DNA of 64,000 nt from Dysgonomonas sp. UBA7710. GTDB lineage: Bacteria; Bacteroidota; Bacteroidia; Bacteroidales; Dysgonomonadaceae. The translations under genes were made by a program, and so were the position numbers. Where the stretch lies: the NCBI RefSeq assembly GCF_002482385.1, contig NZ_DLFW01000004.1, positions 20,088-84,087 of the forward strand. The letters are read 5' to 3'. The first letter of the stretch is position 1; each line of letters begins with the position of its first letter. Shown one piece after another: positions 54,068 through 61,255 of this stretch. Under the pieces are notes generated by a model that worked only from the letters and a program-made list of their open reading frames with translations, was not told the origin of the DNA and did not search any database.

Positions 54068-54343
54068 ATGCTTATGAATAATTTATTAGGGATGAAGATG
54101 TTCAAGCTACTATCTGAAGCTTCGCAGCAAGTAAGAAACCATGAAATTCAAGATGCCTATAGAGACTTTACCGAAAAAATAAAAACAACGATCAGTAAAT
54201 CTGAAATAGACTATTCTACTGTCTTTCGGATGCTGAATATTACTCGCATTGAATTAGGCTTTTTAAACTCAACTCTACAATACGAGCAGGGGGAAAAATG
54301 CCTTGAAAAATCTCTATTTGCAGAAAGCTATTTCTGTTATTGA
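54068..54343 (+). CDS. N-terminal part of an RteC-like gene (or small separate protein)
   Basis: A 91-codon frame starting at ATG 54068 with no recognised domain of its own. It overlaps the next frame (RteC-like C-terminal half) by 41 bases in a different phase. Its end around IELGFLNSTLQYEQGEK would join well to the KNLYLQKAISVIDSELVLL reading of the next frame, as in full-length RteC proteins. The likely explanation is a one-base indel or a +1 shift near the G5A5 run at 54289-54298. If read in one piece the product would be about 207 residues. Confidence 0.55.
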   Translation: MLMNNLLGMKMFKLLSEASQQVRNHEIQDAYRDFTEKIKTTISKSEIDYSTVFRMLNITRIELGFLNSTLQYEQGEKCLEKSLFAESYFCY

Positions 54344-54692
54344 TTCTGAGCTTGTATTACTGGAGACAAGATTCACCCATCCTGAACGATTTGTAAAAGA
54401 GCAGACATTTAAATCCGATCTGCATATAATCCCTAAGTCAAAAGATTTAGGGATTGTAGCATTGGCAGAGATTGTTGAAAGTCTCTATCTAAGTCAGGAA
54501 GTATTTAACAATGAAGGTAAGCCAGCAAGTAAAAGTCAGATTGGAAATAAATTCGAATTGATCTTCAATGTTTCTTTTGGAGATATCTCAGACAAGACGA
54601 GTGAAATATACAAACGAAAACCATTCAACCGAACCAAAGCTCTTGATTTCCTTCGCAATATGATAATTCGCAAGGACAAAGAAATAAGATGA
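54303..54692 (+). CDS. RteC-like protein, C-terminal region
   Basis: A 129-codon frame with a TTG start (54303) nine bases after an AGGGGG sequence. The C-terminal 75 residues (IVALAEIVESLYLSQEVFNNEGKPAS, KFELIFNVSFGDI, FNRTKALDFLRNMI) resemble the end of RteC, the regulator of excision and transfer genes in Bacteroides conjugative elements. The lack of an ATG and the continuity with the preceding frame suggest it is the second half of one gene. A strong terminator follows at 54744. Confidence 0.65.
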   Translation: MKNLYLQKAISVIDSELVLLETRFTHPERFVKEQTFKSDLHIIPKSKDLGIVALAEIVESLYLSQEVFNNEGKPASKSQIGNKFELIFNVSFGDISDKTSEIYKRKPFNRTKALDFLRNMIIRKDKEIR

Positions 54693-54743
54693 AAAATAAT
54701 GCATTTATAACAAAATGTATACGAGTGTATTGCAGCTTGTTGT

Positions 54744-54774
54744 TAGAGGGGTAGTTAACTATCCCTCTATTTTT
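54744..54774 (+). terminator. Intrinsic terminator after the RteC-like frame
   Basis: An 11-bp stem TAGAGGGGTAG / CTATCCCTCTA (one G-T pair) with a TTAA loop at 54744-54769, followed by TTTTTCT. Confidence 0.88.
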
Positions 54775-54850
54775 CTGTCTCCGATTGTCAGTTCTTTGCT
54801 TTACCAATCGATTGGAATTAATCAATTATTAATTTCAAAAACAAAGAATT

Positions 54851-55186
54851 ATGTATTTAGACAATGAAGACTTCCTATCATGGATGGAGAAACTATTCAA
54901 GAAGCTTACAATTATAGGCAGTGATCTTAAAGCAATGATGGCTACAGGAGAAACATTTAACAATGAAGATAAGTTACTAGATAATCAAGATCTCGCCTTT
55001 CTTCTCAAAGTATCATATCGAACACTCCAAAGATATCGGGATAGCGGACAACTTCGATATTTCCTTGTTAGAAGAAAAACTTTCTATCGTATGGCAGATG
55101 TGAAAGATTTTATTCAATCCTATGCCTCGAAGAAAGAGATAGTGATGTTCAACAAAGGTATAGAAGATGGTAATACCTTGAAATGA
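54851..55186 (+). CDS. Helix-turn-helix protein, excisionase-like
   Basis: A 111-residue protein with a MerR-like winged HTH of the excisionase type (about 55-100): LLDNQDLAFLLKVSYRTLQRY, then SGQLRYFLVRRKTFYRMADV. Such small proteins occur in most Bacteroidetes mobile elements between the integrase side and mobilisation genes. They act as recombination directionality factors or regulators. It follows the RteC-like frame and precedes the oriT-like region. Function from family and position. Confidence 0.82.
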   Translation: MYLDNEDFLSWMEKLFKKLTIIGSDLKAMMATGETFNNEDKLLDNQDLAFLLKVSYRTLQRYRDSGQLRYFLVRRKTFYRMADVKDFIQSYASKKEIVMFNKGIEDGNTLK

Positions 55187-55490
55187 TTCTGCATCTATTA
55201 ATCTAAGCAGAATGAAGCAAAAGGGTGAGGGCTGTGTTTAGTCCATCACCCTCCCTAAAGGCTCCGCATTTAGCAGAAACACCCTCGCTCAACCGCTTCG
55301 GATTGTTTAGCTAAATTGAGCAAGAGGGAACTGGACTATCGTCCTGTTCTCCTCTTGCCCTTCGGGGCAAAGCCTTCGGCTTTAGTGCTTTATAAAAAAG
55401 CACTGTTATAACACTTGCTATAACTGTAATTGATAGACAATTCTATTTGAGCAAGTTAGATATATAAATAACTATAAAATAGTTATAACA
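55187..55490. other. Structured intergenic region upstream of btgA, probable oriT
   Basis: About 300 bases with a dense run of hairpins: AGGGTGA/TCACCCT (55222-55252), a long stem GCAAGAGG...CCTCTTGC (55320-55358), CCC-TTCG-GGG and AGCC-TTCG-GGCT turns (about 55358-55382), AGTGCTT/AAGCACT (55384-55404), and GTTATA/TATAAC (55405-55424). BtgA/BtgB-type elements keep their transfer origin next to btgA. The nick site cannot be fixed by eye. Confidence 0.55.
55470..55484. promoter_or_regulatory. Palindrome next to the btgA start
   Basis: AACTAT-AAA-ATAGTT, a perfect dyad ending 6 bases before the btgA ATG. A candidate operator for autoregulation by BtgA or the HTH protein. Confidence 0.45.
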
Positions 55491-56078
55491 ATGGAAAAAC
55501 AGAATAGAAAAACCATCTTCACCACCATAGCGATAGATAAGGTAACGGACAAAATAATAGAAAAACTCTGTAAACGCTATTCGCTGAAAAAAGGAGAAAT
55601 TACAAAGCTTGCCTTTCTGTATTTGGATAAAGCAAATATCAACCCAAGCGAAGTTCCCGAATCGACAAAAGCAGAACTAAGGAAGATCAATAAACGGCAG
55701 GATGATATTATTCGTTTTATCCGGCACTATGAAGAAGAGCAACTCAATCCGATGATACGCACAAGTAATTCAATCGCCACAAGATTTGATCAGATTGTCA
55801 AGTCGATGGAAGATATTATCCTTTCACATCTTAAAGCCAATCAGGAAGGACAGAGCAATCTGCTAAGGATGTTAAGCGAAAAGTTTACAGGGCATGCAGA
55901 TGCTATTAATAATCAGGCAAAACAGCTATCGGCAATCTATAAAAATCAGCAGAAGGATAATAAGAAACTACTACAACTTATCAGCCTCTATTCAGAATTA
56001 ACCACAGCAGGATTGATGGATGGAAAACGAAAAGAAAACCTAAAGGCTGAAATAACCAATCTTATTAACGATCAATAA
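55491..56078 (+). CDS. btgA: BtgA/BfmA-family mobilisation protein
   Basis: A 195-residue protein of the BtgA/BfmA (MobC-like) group. It has a basic N-terminal region with a ribbon-helix-helix look (FTTIAIDKVTDKIIEKLCKRYSL, KGEITKLAFLYLDKANI) and a long helical remainder with coiled-coil character (about 75-190). It should bind oriT and help the relaxase open the DNA. It lies 7 bases upstream of btgB. Confidence 0.85.
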   Translation: MEKQNRKTIFTTIAIDKVTDKIIEKLCKRYSLKKGEITKLAFLYLDKANINPSEVPESTKAELRKINKRQDDIIRFIRHYEEEQLNPMIRTSNSIATRFDQIVKSMEDIILSHLKANQEGQSNLLRMLSEKFTGHADAINNQAKQLSAIYKNQQKDNKKLLQLISLYSELTTAGLMDGKRKENLKAEITNLINDQ

Positions 56079-56085
56079 TACCCAA

Positions 56086-56928
56086 ATGAATATAGATTTC
56101 CCGCCACCGTCAAATGGAGTATATAACAATGCAGGTAGTTGTAGGCGACTCGCAGCATATCTCGAACATGAAGATTTAGAACGCATGGAGAAAGGTATTT
56201 ATACAGAAGGCTTCTTCAATCTGACAGAAGAGAATCTATATAAATCACAAGTTGTAAAGGACATAGATAACAACAAAGCTCAACTTCTGAAAACAGATGC
56301 TAAGTTTTATGCTATCCATATCAGCCCATCGGCTAAAGAATTACAAGCAATGGGTAACACCGAACAGGAACAAGCCAAATCGATGAGGAAATATATTAGA
56401 GAAGTCTTTATTTCTGAGTACGCCAAAAATTTCAATAAAGGATTATCAGCAGAAGACATTAAGTTTTATGGGAAGATACACTTTAATAGAGACAGATCGG
56501 AGAACAATGACAATAATATGCATTGCCATATTATTGTCAGTCGTAAAGATCAAGCCAATAAAATCAAACTCTCACCATTAACCAATCATCGAAATACAAA
56601 GAAAGGAGTAATCAAGGGCGGTTTCGATAGAACTAATCTATTTCGGCAAGTAGAACAAGGCTTTGATAGCCTATTCAGCTATGACCGACCGATAGATGAA
56701 AGCTTTGAGTATTATAATACGATGAAGAATGGAAATATTACAGATCAACTCATAATGCAGAAAAGACAAATTTCTGATGAAAGAAAAAATAAACAGATAA
56801 TAAATAATCTAGATTTGGGCTTGTCTTCTGTCTTAAGTTTATTTACTCCTAATGTAAAGAAAGAAGAGGAAGAACAACTTACTTTGAAAAGAAAAAAGAA
56901 GAAATCGCGACAAAAACACAGTAGATAA
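56086..56928 (+). CDS. btgB: BtgB-family relaxase/mobilisation protein (DUF5712)
   Basis: A 280-residue relaxase-type protein. The metal-binding HUH-like motif is NMHCHIIVSRKD (about 146-157). KLSPLTNHRNTKKGVIKGGF downstream is typical of Bacteroides BtgB/DUF5712. The tail is strongly basic (LKRKKKKSRQKH). It should nick oriT and lead the strand into a recipient using the transfer apparatus of a helper element. No coupling or Tra genes are present, so transfer depends on another element. Confidence 0.85.
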   Translation: MNIDFPPPSNGVYNNAGSCRRLAAYLEHEDLERMEKGIYTEGFFNLTEENLYKSQVVKDIDNNKAQLLKTDAKFYAIHISPSAKELQAMGNTEQEQAKSMRKYIREVFISEYAKNFNKGLSAEDIKFYGKIHFNRDRSENNDNNMHCHIIVSRKDQANKIKLSPLTNHRNTKKGVIKGGFDRTNLFRQVEQGFDSLFSYDRPIDESFEYYNTMKNGNITDQLIMQKRQISDERKNKQIINNLDLGLSSVLSLFTPNVKKEEEEQLTLKRKKKKSRQKHSR

Positions 56929-57244
56929 TTGCATAAAAAGCAGTATTATAAATGCAAATAAAGGAATGCGCAATGAAATAGATCCGTACCGAGCGGTTTA
57001 AATACCGGTGTTTGCTTACACATCTTACGTCTGAAATCGTAGCCACCTGAAGGTACAGCTGGAAGGTACTTTATTTATGCGCCAATCTTATATTTATCTG
57101 ATTATATTATGTTTACAAAGAAAATATCTAGCCTGGGACAGATTTTGTCTGATTCTTATCTCAAATAGCGGTTAAATACAGATACAAACATATCAGGATT
57201 AAATCCTCTGATAAAAAACATCTTATCTGTTAAAATATTGTTTT
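56929..57244. other. Non-coding stretch between btgB and the sigma-54 activator gene
   Basis: No gene seen in 316 bases between two convergent genes. A small dyad ATCAGGATT-AA-ATCCTCTGAT (one base out) lies at 57192-57212. No attachment-site copy was recognised. Confidence 0.5.
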
Positions 57245-58705
57245 TTAGGACTGTAAGCTATCCACCTCTATTCCATAATCCTTAATCTTCTTCTCTAGAG
57301 TATTTATTACACAGCCCAACAACTTTGCTGCCTGTTGTTTGTTTTTAGCTATTTTCAGCACCTTTATAATATGCACCTTTTCAGCTGTCTTTAAATCCAG
57401 CTTAAGTTCATCCGCAGGATTTAGCAGCCTTACAGGTAATGTCTCCATTGAAACAACATTATTATTAAAAACATAAAGATTTTCAATTAAATTTTCAACT
57501 TCACGGACATTTCCAGGGAATGGATAATTCAATATAAATTGTTCGATATCCTTTTCCATGCACAATTTTTTTGATCTTTTAAACAATTTTCTTTTGGACT
57601 CTATGAAAAAATCGACCAATTCTTTTTTCTCTTTTACCCCTCTATCCCGTAAAGGAGGTAAGGTGAGTTCCGTTACAGCAAGGCGATAAAATAAATCCCA
57701 GCGGAAATTCCCTTCTGCACATCGCAAAGGGAGATCCCTATTTGTAGCGGCTATAATCCTTACATCAATTTTCTTTTCCTTGGTATCTCCTATTCTGAGA
57801 ATTCTTTTTTCTTGAATAACCCGTAACAATAACTGTTGCATATAAGGTGAAATATCCCCAATCTCATCTAAAAAAACAGTTCCACCTTGTGCTTCTTCCA
57901 ATAAGCCTTTATGATCTGCAACTGCACCGGTAAAAGCCCCTTTCATATGCCCAAATAATCTCGATTCAAGAAGCTCATCCGTAAAAGCAGAACAATTTAT
58001 AGCAATAAATGGCTTGTGATTTCTTGCTGAGTTCCTATGTATATAATTTGCCAAATGCTCTTTGCCAGAACCACTCTCACCTCCAATCAAAGTAGTTACC
58101 TGATCTGCTTTCGCAATCATCTCTGCTTTCCAGTAAATTGGTTTTAGGGAATCTGTTATAAGGTAATCTTCTTTATGATATACAACACTCTCTTCCTTAA
58201 TTATACTCCCCCCCGGAATTGTCGATTTTACAACCTGCATATCCAGTAATTCTGCCTTGCCAGTTTTAGAATGCTCTTTGGGGCGTACTTGAAACATTCT
58301 TGTATTAAACAGATTTGACTCATGAATCAGATACCACGAAATCTGCATAGCAGAAGTGCCGGGAGAAAAGAAAATGTTGATCTCGTCATCCTTATACTCC
58401 CTCATAAGCAAGCCTTCTACTTTACTTTTTATTAACGGTATATTTATAACATCCGTAACATCCAGATACTGGTTTTCAATAGTGCGCTCAGGATATTTTT
58501 TGCCTAAAACAGTTCGCAGCTTTTCAATATAAGGATCCGGTTTATCACCTTTCTCGGATGATAAAATAACATGCTTGTCATGATCAAAGAAGTCTTTGTG
58601 AAAATTAAAGGTCGGTCCATTTTCATTGATACCGCTAATTTGTCTTGTTTCCGGATTTCTCGTAAAATCATGCATTGTAGCAATCCATGAAATCAATATT
58701 TTCAT
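57245..58705 (-). CDS. RtcR-like sigma-54 transcriptional activator with CARF-like sensor
   Basis: A 486-residue enhancer-binding protein. Residues about 1-165 form a Rossmann-like sensor: strand-loop ILISWIATMHDF, HVILSS, and NIFFSPGTSAMQISWYLI, which is the signature loop of CARF/RtcR-type domains. Residues about 185-415 are the AAA+ domain with Walker A GGESGSGKEH (208-217), the sigma-54 contact loop GAFTGA (256-261), Walker B GGTVFLDEIGD and arginine finger region FRWDLFYRLAV. A Fis-type HTH (NKQQAAKLLGCVINTLEKKI) ends the protein. RtcR uses a similar sensor to control RNA-repair genes. This one is divergent to a CBASS operon with a sigma-54 promoter, so it probably switches that operon. 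Its own start lies beside a large dyad, suggesting autoregulation. Confidence 0.9.
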   Translation of the reverse strand: MKILISWIATMHDFTRNPETRQISGINENGPTFNFHKDFFDHDKHVILSSEKGDKPDPYIEKLRTVLGKKYPERTIENQYLDVTDVINIPLIKSKVEGLLMREYKDDEINIFFSPGTSAMQISWYLIHESNLFNTRMFQVRPKEHSKTGKAELLDMQVVKSTIPGGSIIKEESVVYHKEDYLITDSLKPIYWKAEMIAKADQVTTLIGGESGSGKEHLANYIHRNSARNHKPFIAINCSAFTDELLESRLFGHMKGAFTGAVADHKGLLEEAQGGTVFLDEIGDISPYMQQLLLRVIQEKRILRIGDTKEKKIDVRIIAATNRDLPLRCAEGNFRWDLFYRLAVTELTLPPLRDRGVKEKKELVDFFIESKRKLFKRSKKLCMEKDIEQFILNYPFPGNVREVENLIENLYVFNNNVVSMETLPVRLLNPADELKLDLKTAEKVHIIKVLKIAKNKQQAAKLLGCVINTLEKKIKDYGIEVDSLQS

Positions 58706-58709
58706 ATCA

Positions 58710-58754
58710 TTTTTTGATAATTATAAATCAAATATTGATATAATTATCAAAAAA
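58710..58754. promoter_or_regulatory. 45-bp dyad, probable activator-binding site
   Basis: Perfect 16-bp arms TTTTTTGATAATTATA (58710-58725) and TATAATTATCAAAAAA (58739-58754) around a 13-base centre that itself holds ATCAA-ATA-TTGAT (58727-58739). The centre is about 75 bases upstream of the expected sigma-54 start point, and the left arm ends 5 bases from the activator gene start. This is the right place for an upstream activating sequence. Confidence 0.72.
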
Positions 58755-58782
58755 AACAAACTAAAATCAATTAAATTTCACT

Positions 58783-58798
58783 TGGCATACAATTTGCA
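58783..58798 (+). promoter_or_regulatory. Sigma-54 (-24/-12) promoter of the CBASS operon
   Basis: TGGCAT-ACAAT-TTGCA matches TGGCAC-N5-TTGCA at 10 of 11 fixed positions. The GG and GC doublets are exactly 12 bases apart. It faces the CBASS genes, and transcription should begin near 58810. A sigma-54 activator gene lies directly on the other side. Confidence 0.85.
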
Positions 58799-58837
58799 CT
58801 AAGAAAAACAAATCAACGAGAAAGGAGATGTGTAAAA

Positions 58838-58954
58838 ATCATAAAGAAAAAAACAGTACAAAGAGACGAGAGAACAGGGAAATTCATAGCGAAGCGTTAT
58901 GCAGGCAAGTATCCCAAAATAACTGTCAAAGAAACAGTAAAAAAATCTAAATAA
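58838..58954 (+). CDS. Possible 38-residue basic protein without a standard start codon
   Basis: A frame ending TAA 58952-58954 reads TVQRDERTGKFIAKRYAGKY and then PKITVKETVKKSK. This resembles a widespread family of tiny basic proteins (pattern V.RD..TG.F..K.YA..P.TTV.E). An AAAGGAG site (58821-58827) lies upstream. The frame has no ATG, GTG or TTG; ATC 58838 or ATA 58841 would be the only codons at a workable distance. The ATG at 58828 opens a different 40-codon frame (MCKNHKEKNSTKRREN...) that overlaps it and looks meaningless. Either a rare start codon is used or a base is missing. It is the first frame after the sigma-54 promoter. Confidence 0.45.
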   Translation: MIKKKTVQRDERTGKFIAKRYAGKYPKITVKETVKKSK

Positions 58955-59012
58955 ATAACCGGAATATCCGCAGAAGATAGTTCCATTTTTTTAACAGTAA
59001 ATTTTTTAGAAT

Positions 59013-59285
59013 ATGGCAATAATAATTACCTACGACATTCCCTCCAAACATCGGGAATTCAAAGAAAAGATGTTCGAATTGGGTTACAAACAGGTTCTCA
59101 AAGACCAAAAAGGACTTGATGTGCACTTACCAAACACAACTCTTACACATCAAACTAAGACGGCGGTACAAGGAAAAGATGATGCCAAAAGGATGTGCTC
59201 AATCTTAAATATATCGCTTGAAAGATGTATATCGAGTCAATTTGGACCAGACTGGGCAGCTATTTATGGGACACCATTAAAATAA
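59013..59285 (+). CDS. Small Cas2/VapD-like protein of unknown function
   Basis: A 90-residue protein beginning MAIIITYDIPSKHREFKEKM. The first strand-loop (IIITYDIPS) and the predicted beta-alpha-beta order recall the ferredoxin fold of Cas2 and VapD. The second half (TAVQGKDDAKRMCSILNISLERCISSQFG) does not match either strongly. It begins 58 bases after the tiny basic frame and ends 7 bases before the phospholipase gene, so it belongs to the CBASS transcript. It is not a standard CBASS component known to me. It might be an RNase, a regulator or an antitoxin-like safeguard. The fold call is a resemblance only. Confidence 0.72.
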   Translation: MAIIITYDIPSKHREFKEKMFELGYKQVLKDQKGLDVHLPNTTLTHQTKTAVQGKDDAKRMCSILNISLERCISSQFGPDWAAIYGTPLK

Positions 59286-59292
59286 CAGCTAT

Positions 59293-60309
59293 ATGGAGAA
59301 AAATAAAAAATTCAAAATACTCTCTATTGACGGAGGCGGGATAAGAGGCCTTATCCCTGCCAAAGTTCTGGCCGAGCTAGAAGAAGAATTGCAAAAGGAA
59401 GAACCAGACAAACCACTGCATGAACATTTTGATCTTATCTGCGGCACCTCAACAGGAGCCATCCTTGCAATAGGCCTTGCATTAGGCATACCAGCAAAAG
59501 AACTGGCAAAATTCTATGAAGATCATGCAAAAATCATCTTCCCAAGATTTGTCTTTCGCTTTCTGCCCCGTAAGAGCAGAGCTTTCTTTAATGCGATCTA
59601 CAGTAACAAGCAATTGCTAAAAAAGCTAAAGGAAGTCTATGCAGAAGCAAATGGTGGTCAGGATCCATTAATGAACGACCTTAAAAACAAGGTGTGCATA
59701 CCTGCATTTAACGGCAACGACGGTGCAATAAACGTGCTGAAAACCAAACATCATTCAGAATACAGAAGAGATTATAAACTCCCAGCATACCATGTAGCAA
59801 TGTCCAGTGCATCTGCGCCAGTATATTTTCCACCCCATACTTTTTCATTTAAGAACGAGCTTGGAGAAGGAACTAATATCAACATGATCGACGGCGGAAT
59901 ATTCGCGAATAATCCAGCTTTAATTGGCGTATTTGAAGCAACCGATAAGCTTGGTGTGCCTATTGGAGACATAGCACTCTTATCGTTGGGTACAGGTCAG
60001 GGAAAACAAATCATAAAACGTTCTTGGCGTCCAAGAAACGTATTTGACTGGCTATTTCCTAATCCTAAGTTAGTGGACTTAGTATTGGACACACAAGCGC
60101 AGATCACGGAGCAATACTTACTCTTTCTACAGCGCGCACTGGGCAAAATAGGTAATACATTCAGTCATCTGCGCATCCAGCATGATATGAAAGGCGACAA
60201 CATTGAACTCAATTCCTCCAAACAAAAACACATAGACCGTATGAAGTCTATCGGTGATGAATTAGCAAAAAACAGATTAACCGAAATTTTAAACTTTTTA
60301 AAACAATAA
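59293..60309 (+). CDS. capV: CBASS effector: patatin-like phospholipase CapV
   Basis: A 338-residue patatin phospholipase. The oxyanion loop is DGGGIRG (13-19), the nucleophile is Ser53 in CGTSTGAIL, and the catalytic Asp200 is in IDGGIFANNP. No signal peptide or membrane segment is seen. In CBASS, CapV is switched on by the cyclic dinucleotide made by the CD-NTase and degrades the cell's own membrane phospholipid, halting phage spread. The CD-NTase gene begins 4 bases later, which supports this role. Length fits CapV. Confidence 0.92.
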   Translation: MEKNKKFKILSIDGGGIRGLIPAKVLAELEEELQKEEPDKPLHEHFDLICGTSTGAILAIGLALGIPAKELAKFYEDHAKIIFPRFVFRFLPRKSRAFFNAIYSNKQLLKKLKEVYAEANGGQDPLMNDLKNKVCIPAFNGNDGAINVLKTKHHSEYRRDYKLPAYHVAMSSASAPVYFPPHTFSFKNELGEGTNINMIDGGIFANNPALIGVFEATDKLGVPIGDIALLSLGTGQGKQIIKRSWRPRNVFDWLFPNPKLVDLVLDTQAQITEQYLLFLQRALGKIGNTFSHLRIQHDMKGDNIELNSSKQKHIDRMKSIGDELAKNRLTEILNFLKQ

Positions 60310-60313
60310 CAAA

Positions 60314-61255
60314 ATGGCAAACTGTCACAATTTATTTCAGGAATATCATGGCGATATCTCCATAGGTTCAAAAAAGAACGAGAGAATGAAGAATTCGAAA
60401 GAAGGACTTCGTAAAAGAATCACCGCTTGGTTCAAAGAAAACCATCCGGATTATGTACCCTACTTCTATATACAAGGGTCTTATAAAATGAAAAACGGCA
60501 TCCGCACAGCAGAAGACATCTGTGACCTCGATGATGGTATCTACTTTTTTCGGGAACCTGATGTATCCGCATCAACCCTCAAGGAATGGGTAAGACAAGC
60601 CGTCGATGGCTACACGGCTACAGCACCAGAAAATCGCAAAAAATGTGTACGCTCCATTTTTGCCAATGATTATGAAATAGACCATCCGGTTTATTACAAA
60701 ATAGATGGGCAGGAATACAAAATCGCTGTCAAAGGTGTTGGTTTTGAAAACAGCGACCCGAAAGCCGTAGTAGACTGGTTTGTATCTAAAAAAGATAAAG
60801 AGGGTCGGTTAGTACGAAGCATCAAATATCTTAAAGGATGGGCAGACAAGCAGAATTTTAAAATGCCAAGTGGTTTGGCATTGACAATCCTGGCCACTAA
60901 TGCAAAACAAAAAATTGTACTGAATGAACGGGATGATATCACGACACGTGACATTCTAAAGGAGATCAAAAAAGTACTTAACAATAAATTTGAATGCATA
61001 GTCCCTGCTGTACCAAATGATGATTTGCTGGAAAACTATTCAAACAAAGAAAAATTTTTAGAAACACTCGAAAAATTCATAACAGATGCAGATTCCGCAA
61101 TTCGGGAGACGAACCAAAAAGAAGCCAGCAAACTGTGGCGTAAACATTTCGGAGACAGATTTCCTCTCGGAGAAGATAAACAAGAAAATAATTCACGCAG
61201 TTCAGCGGCAGCAGCGGCAGGAGCGGCAGGATCCTATCCATTTGGCTATGAATAA
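60314..61255 (+). CDS. CD-NTase (DncV-like cyclic nucleotide synthase) of CBASS
   Basis: A 313-residue cGAS/DncV-like nucleotidyltransferase. The nucleotide-binding Gly-Ser is in YIQGSYKMKNG (55-56), the metal-binding acids are Asp71 and Asp73 in CDLDDGIYFF, and the third acid is Asp123 in EIDHPVYYK. DLDDGIY closely follows the DncV motif DLDDGTY, so a cyclic dinucleotide product such as cGAMP is plausible. A four-helix C-terminal domain and an Ala-rich flexible tail (SSAAAAAGAAG then SYPFGYE) follow. In type II CBASS the C-terminus is the part handled by the E2-like partner. The E2 gene overlaps its stop by 8 bases. Confidence 0.92.
   Translation: MANCHNLFQEYHGDISIGSKKNERMKNSKEGLRKRITAWFKENHPDYVPYFYIQGSYKMKNGIRTAEDICDLDDGIYFFREPDVSASTLKEWVRQAVDGYTATAPENRKKCVRSIFANDYEIDHPVYYKIDGQEYKIAVKGVGFENSDPKAVVDWFVSKKDKEGRLVRSIKYLKGWADKQNFKMPSGLALTILATNAKQKIVLNERDDITTRDILKEIKKVLNNKFECIVPAVPNDDLLENYSNKEKFLETLEKFITDADSAIRETNQKEASKLWRKHFGDRFPLGEDKQENNSRSSAAAAAGAAGSYPFGYE

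Noticed and set aside
59013..59285. True CRISPR Cas2
   Set aside because: No repeat array, Cas1 or other Cas gene is nearby and the second half does not follow Cas2; only the first strand-loop is similar.
61086..61247. 54-residue extension of the E2-like protein
   Set aside because: It lies wholly within the CD-NTase gene in another frame and has no E2 similarity.
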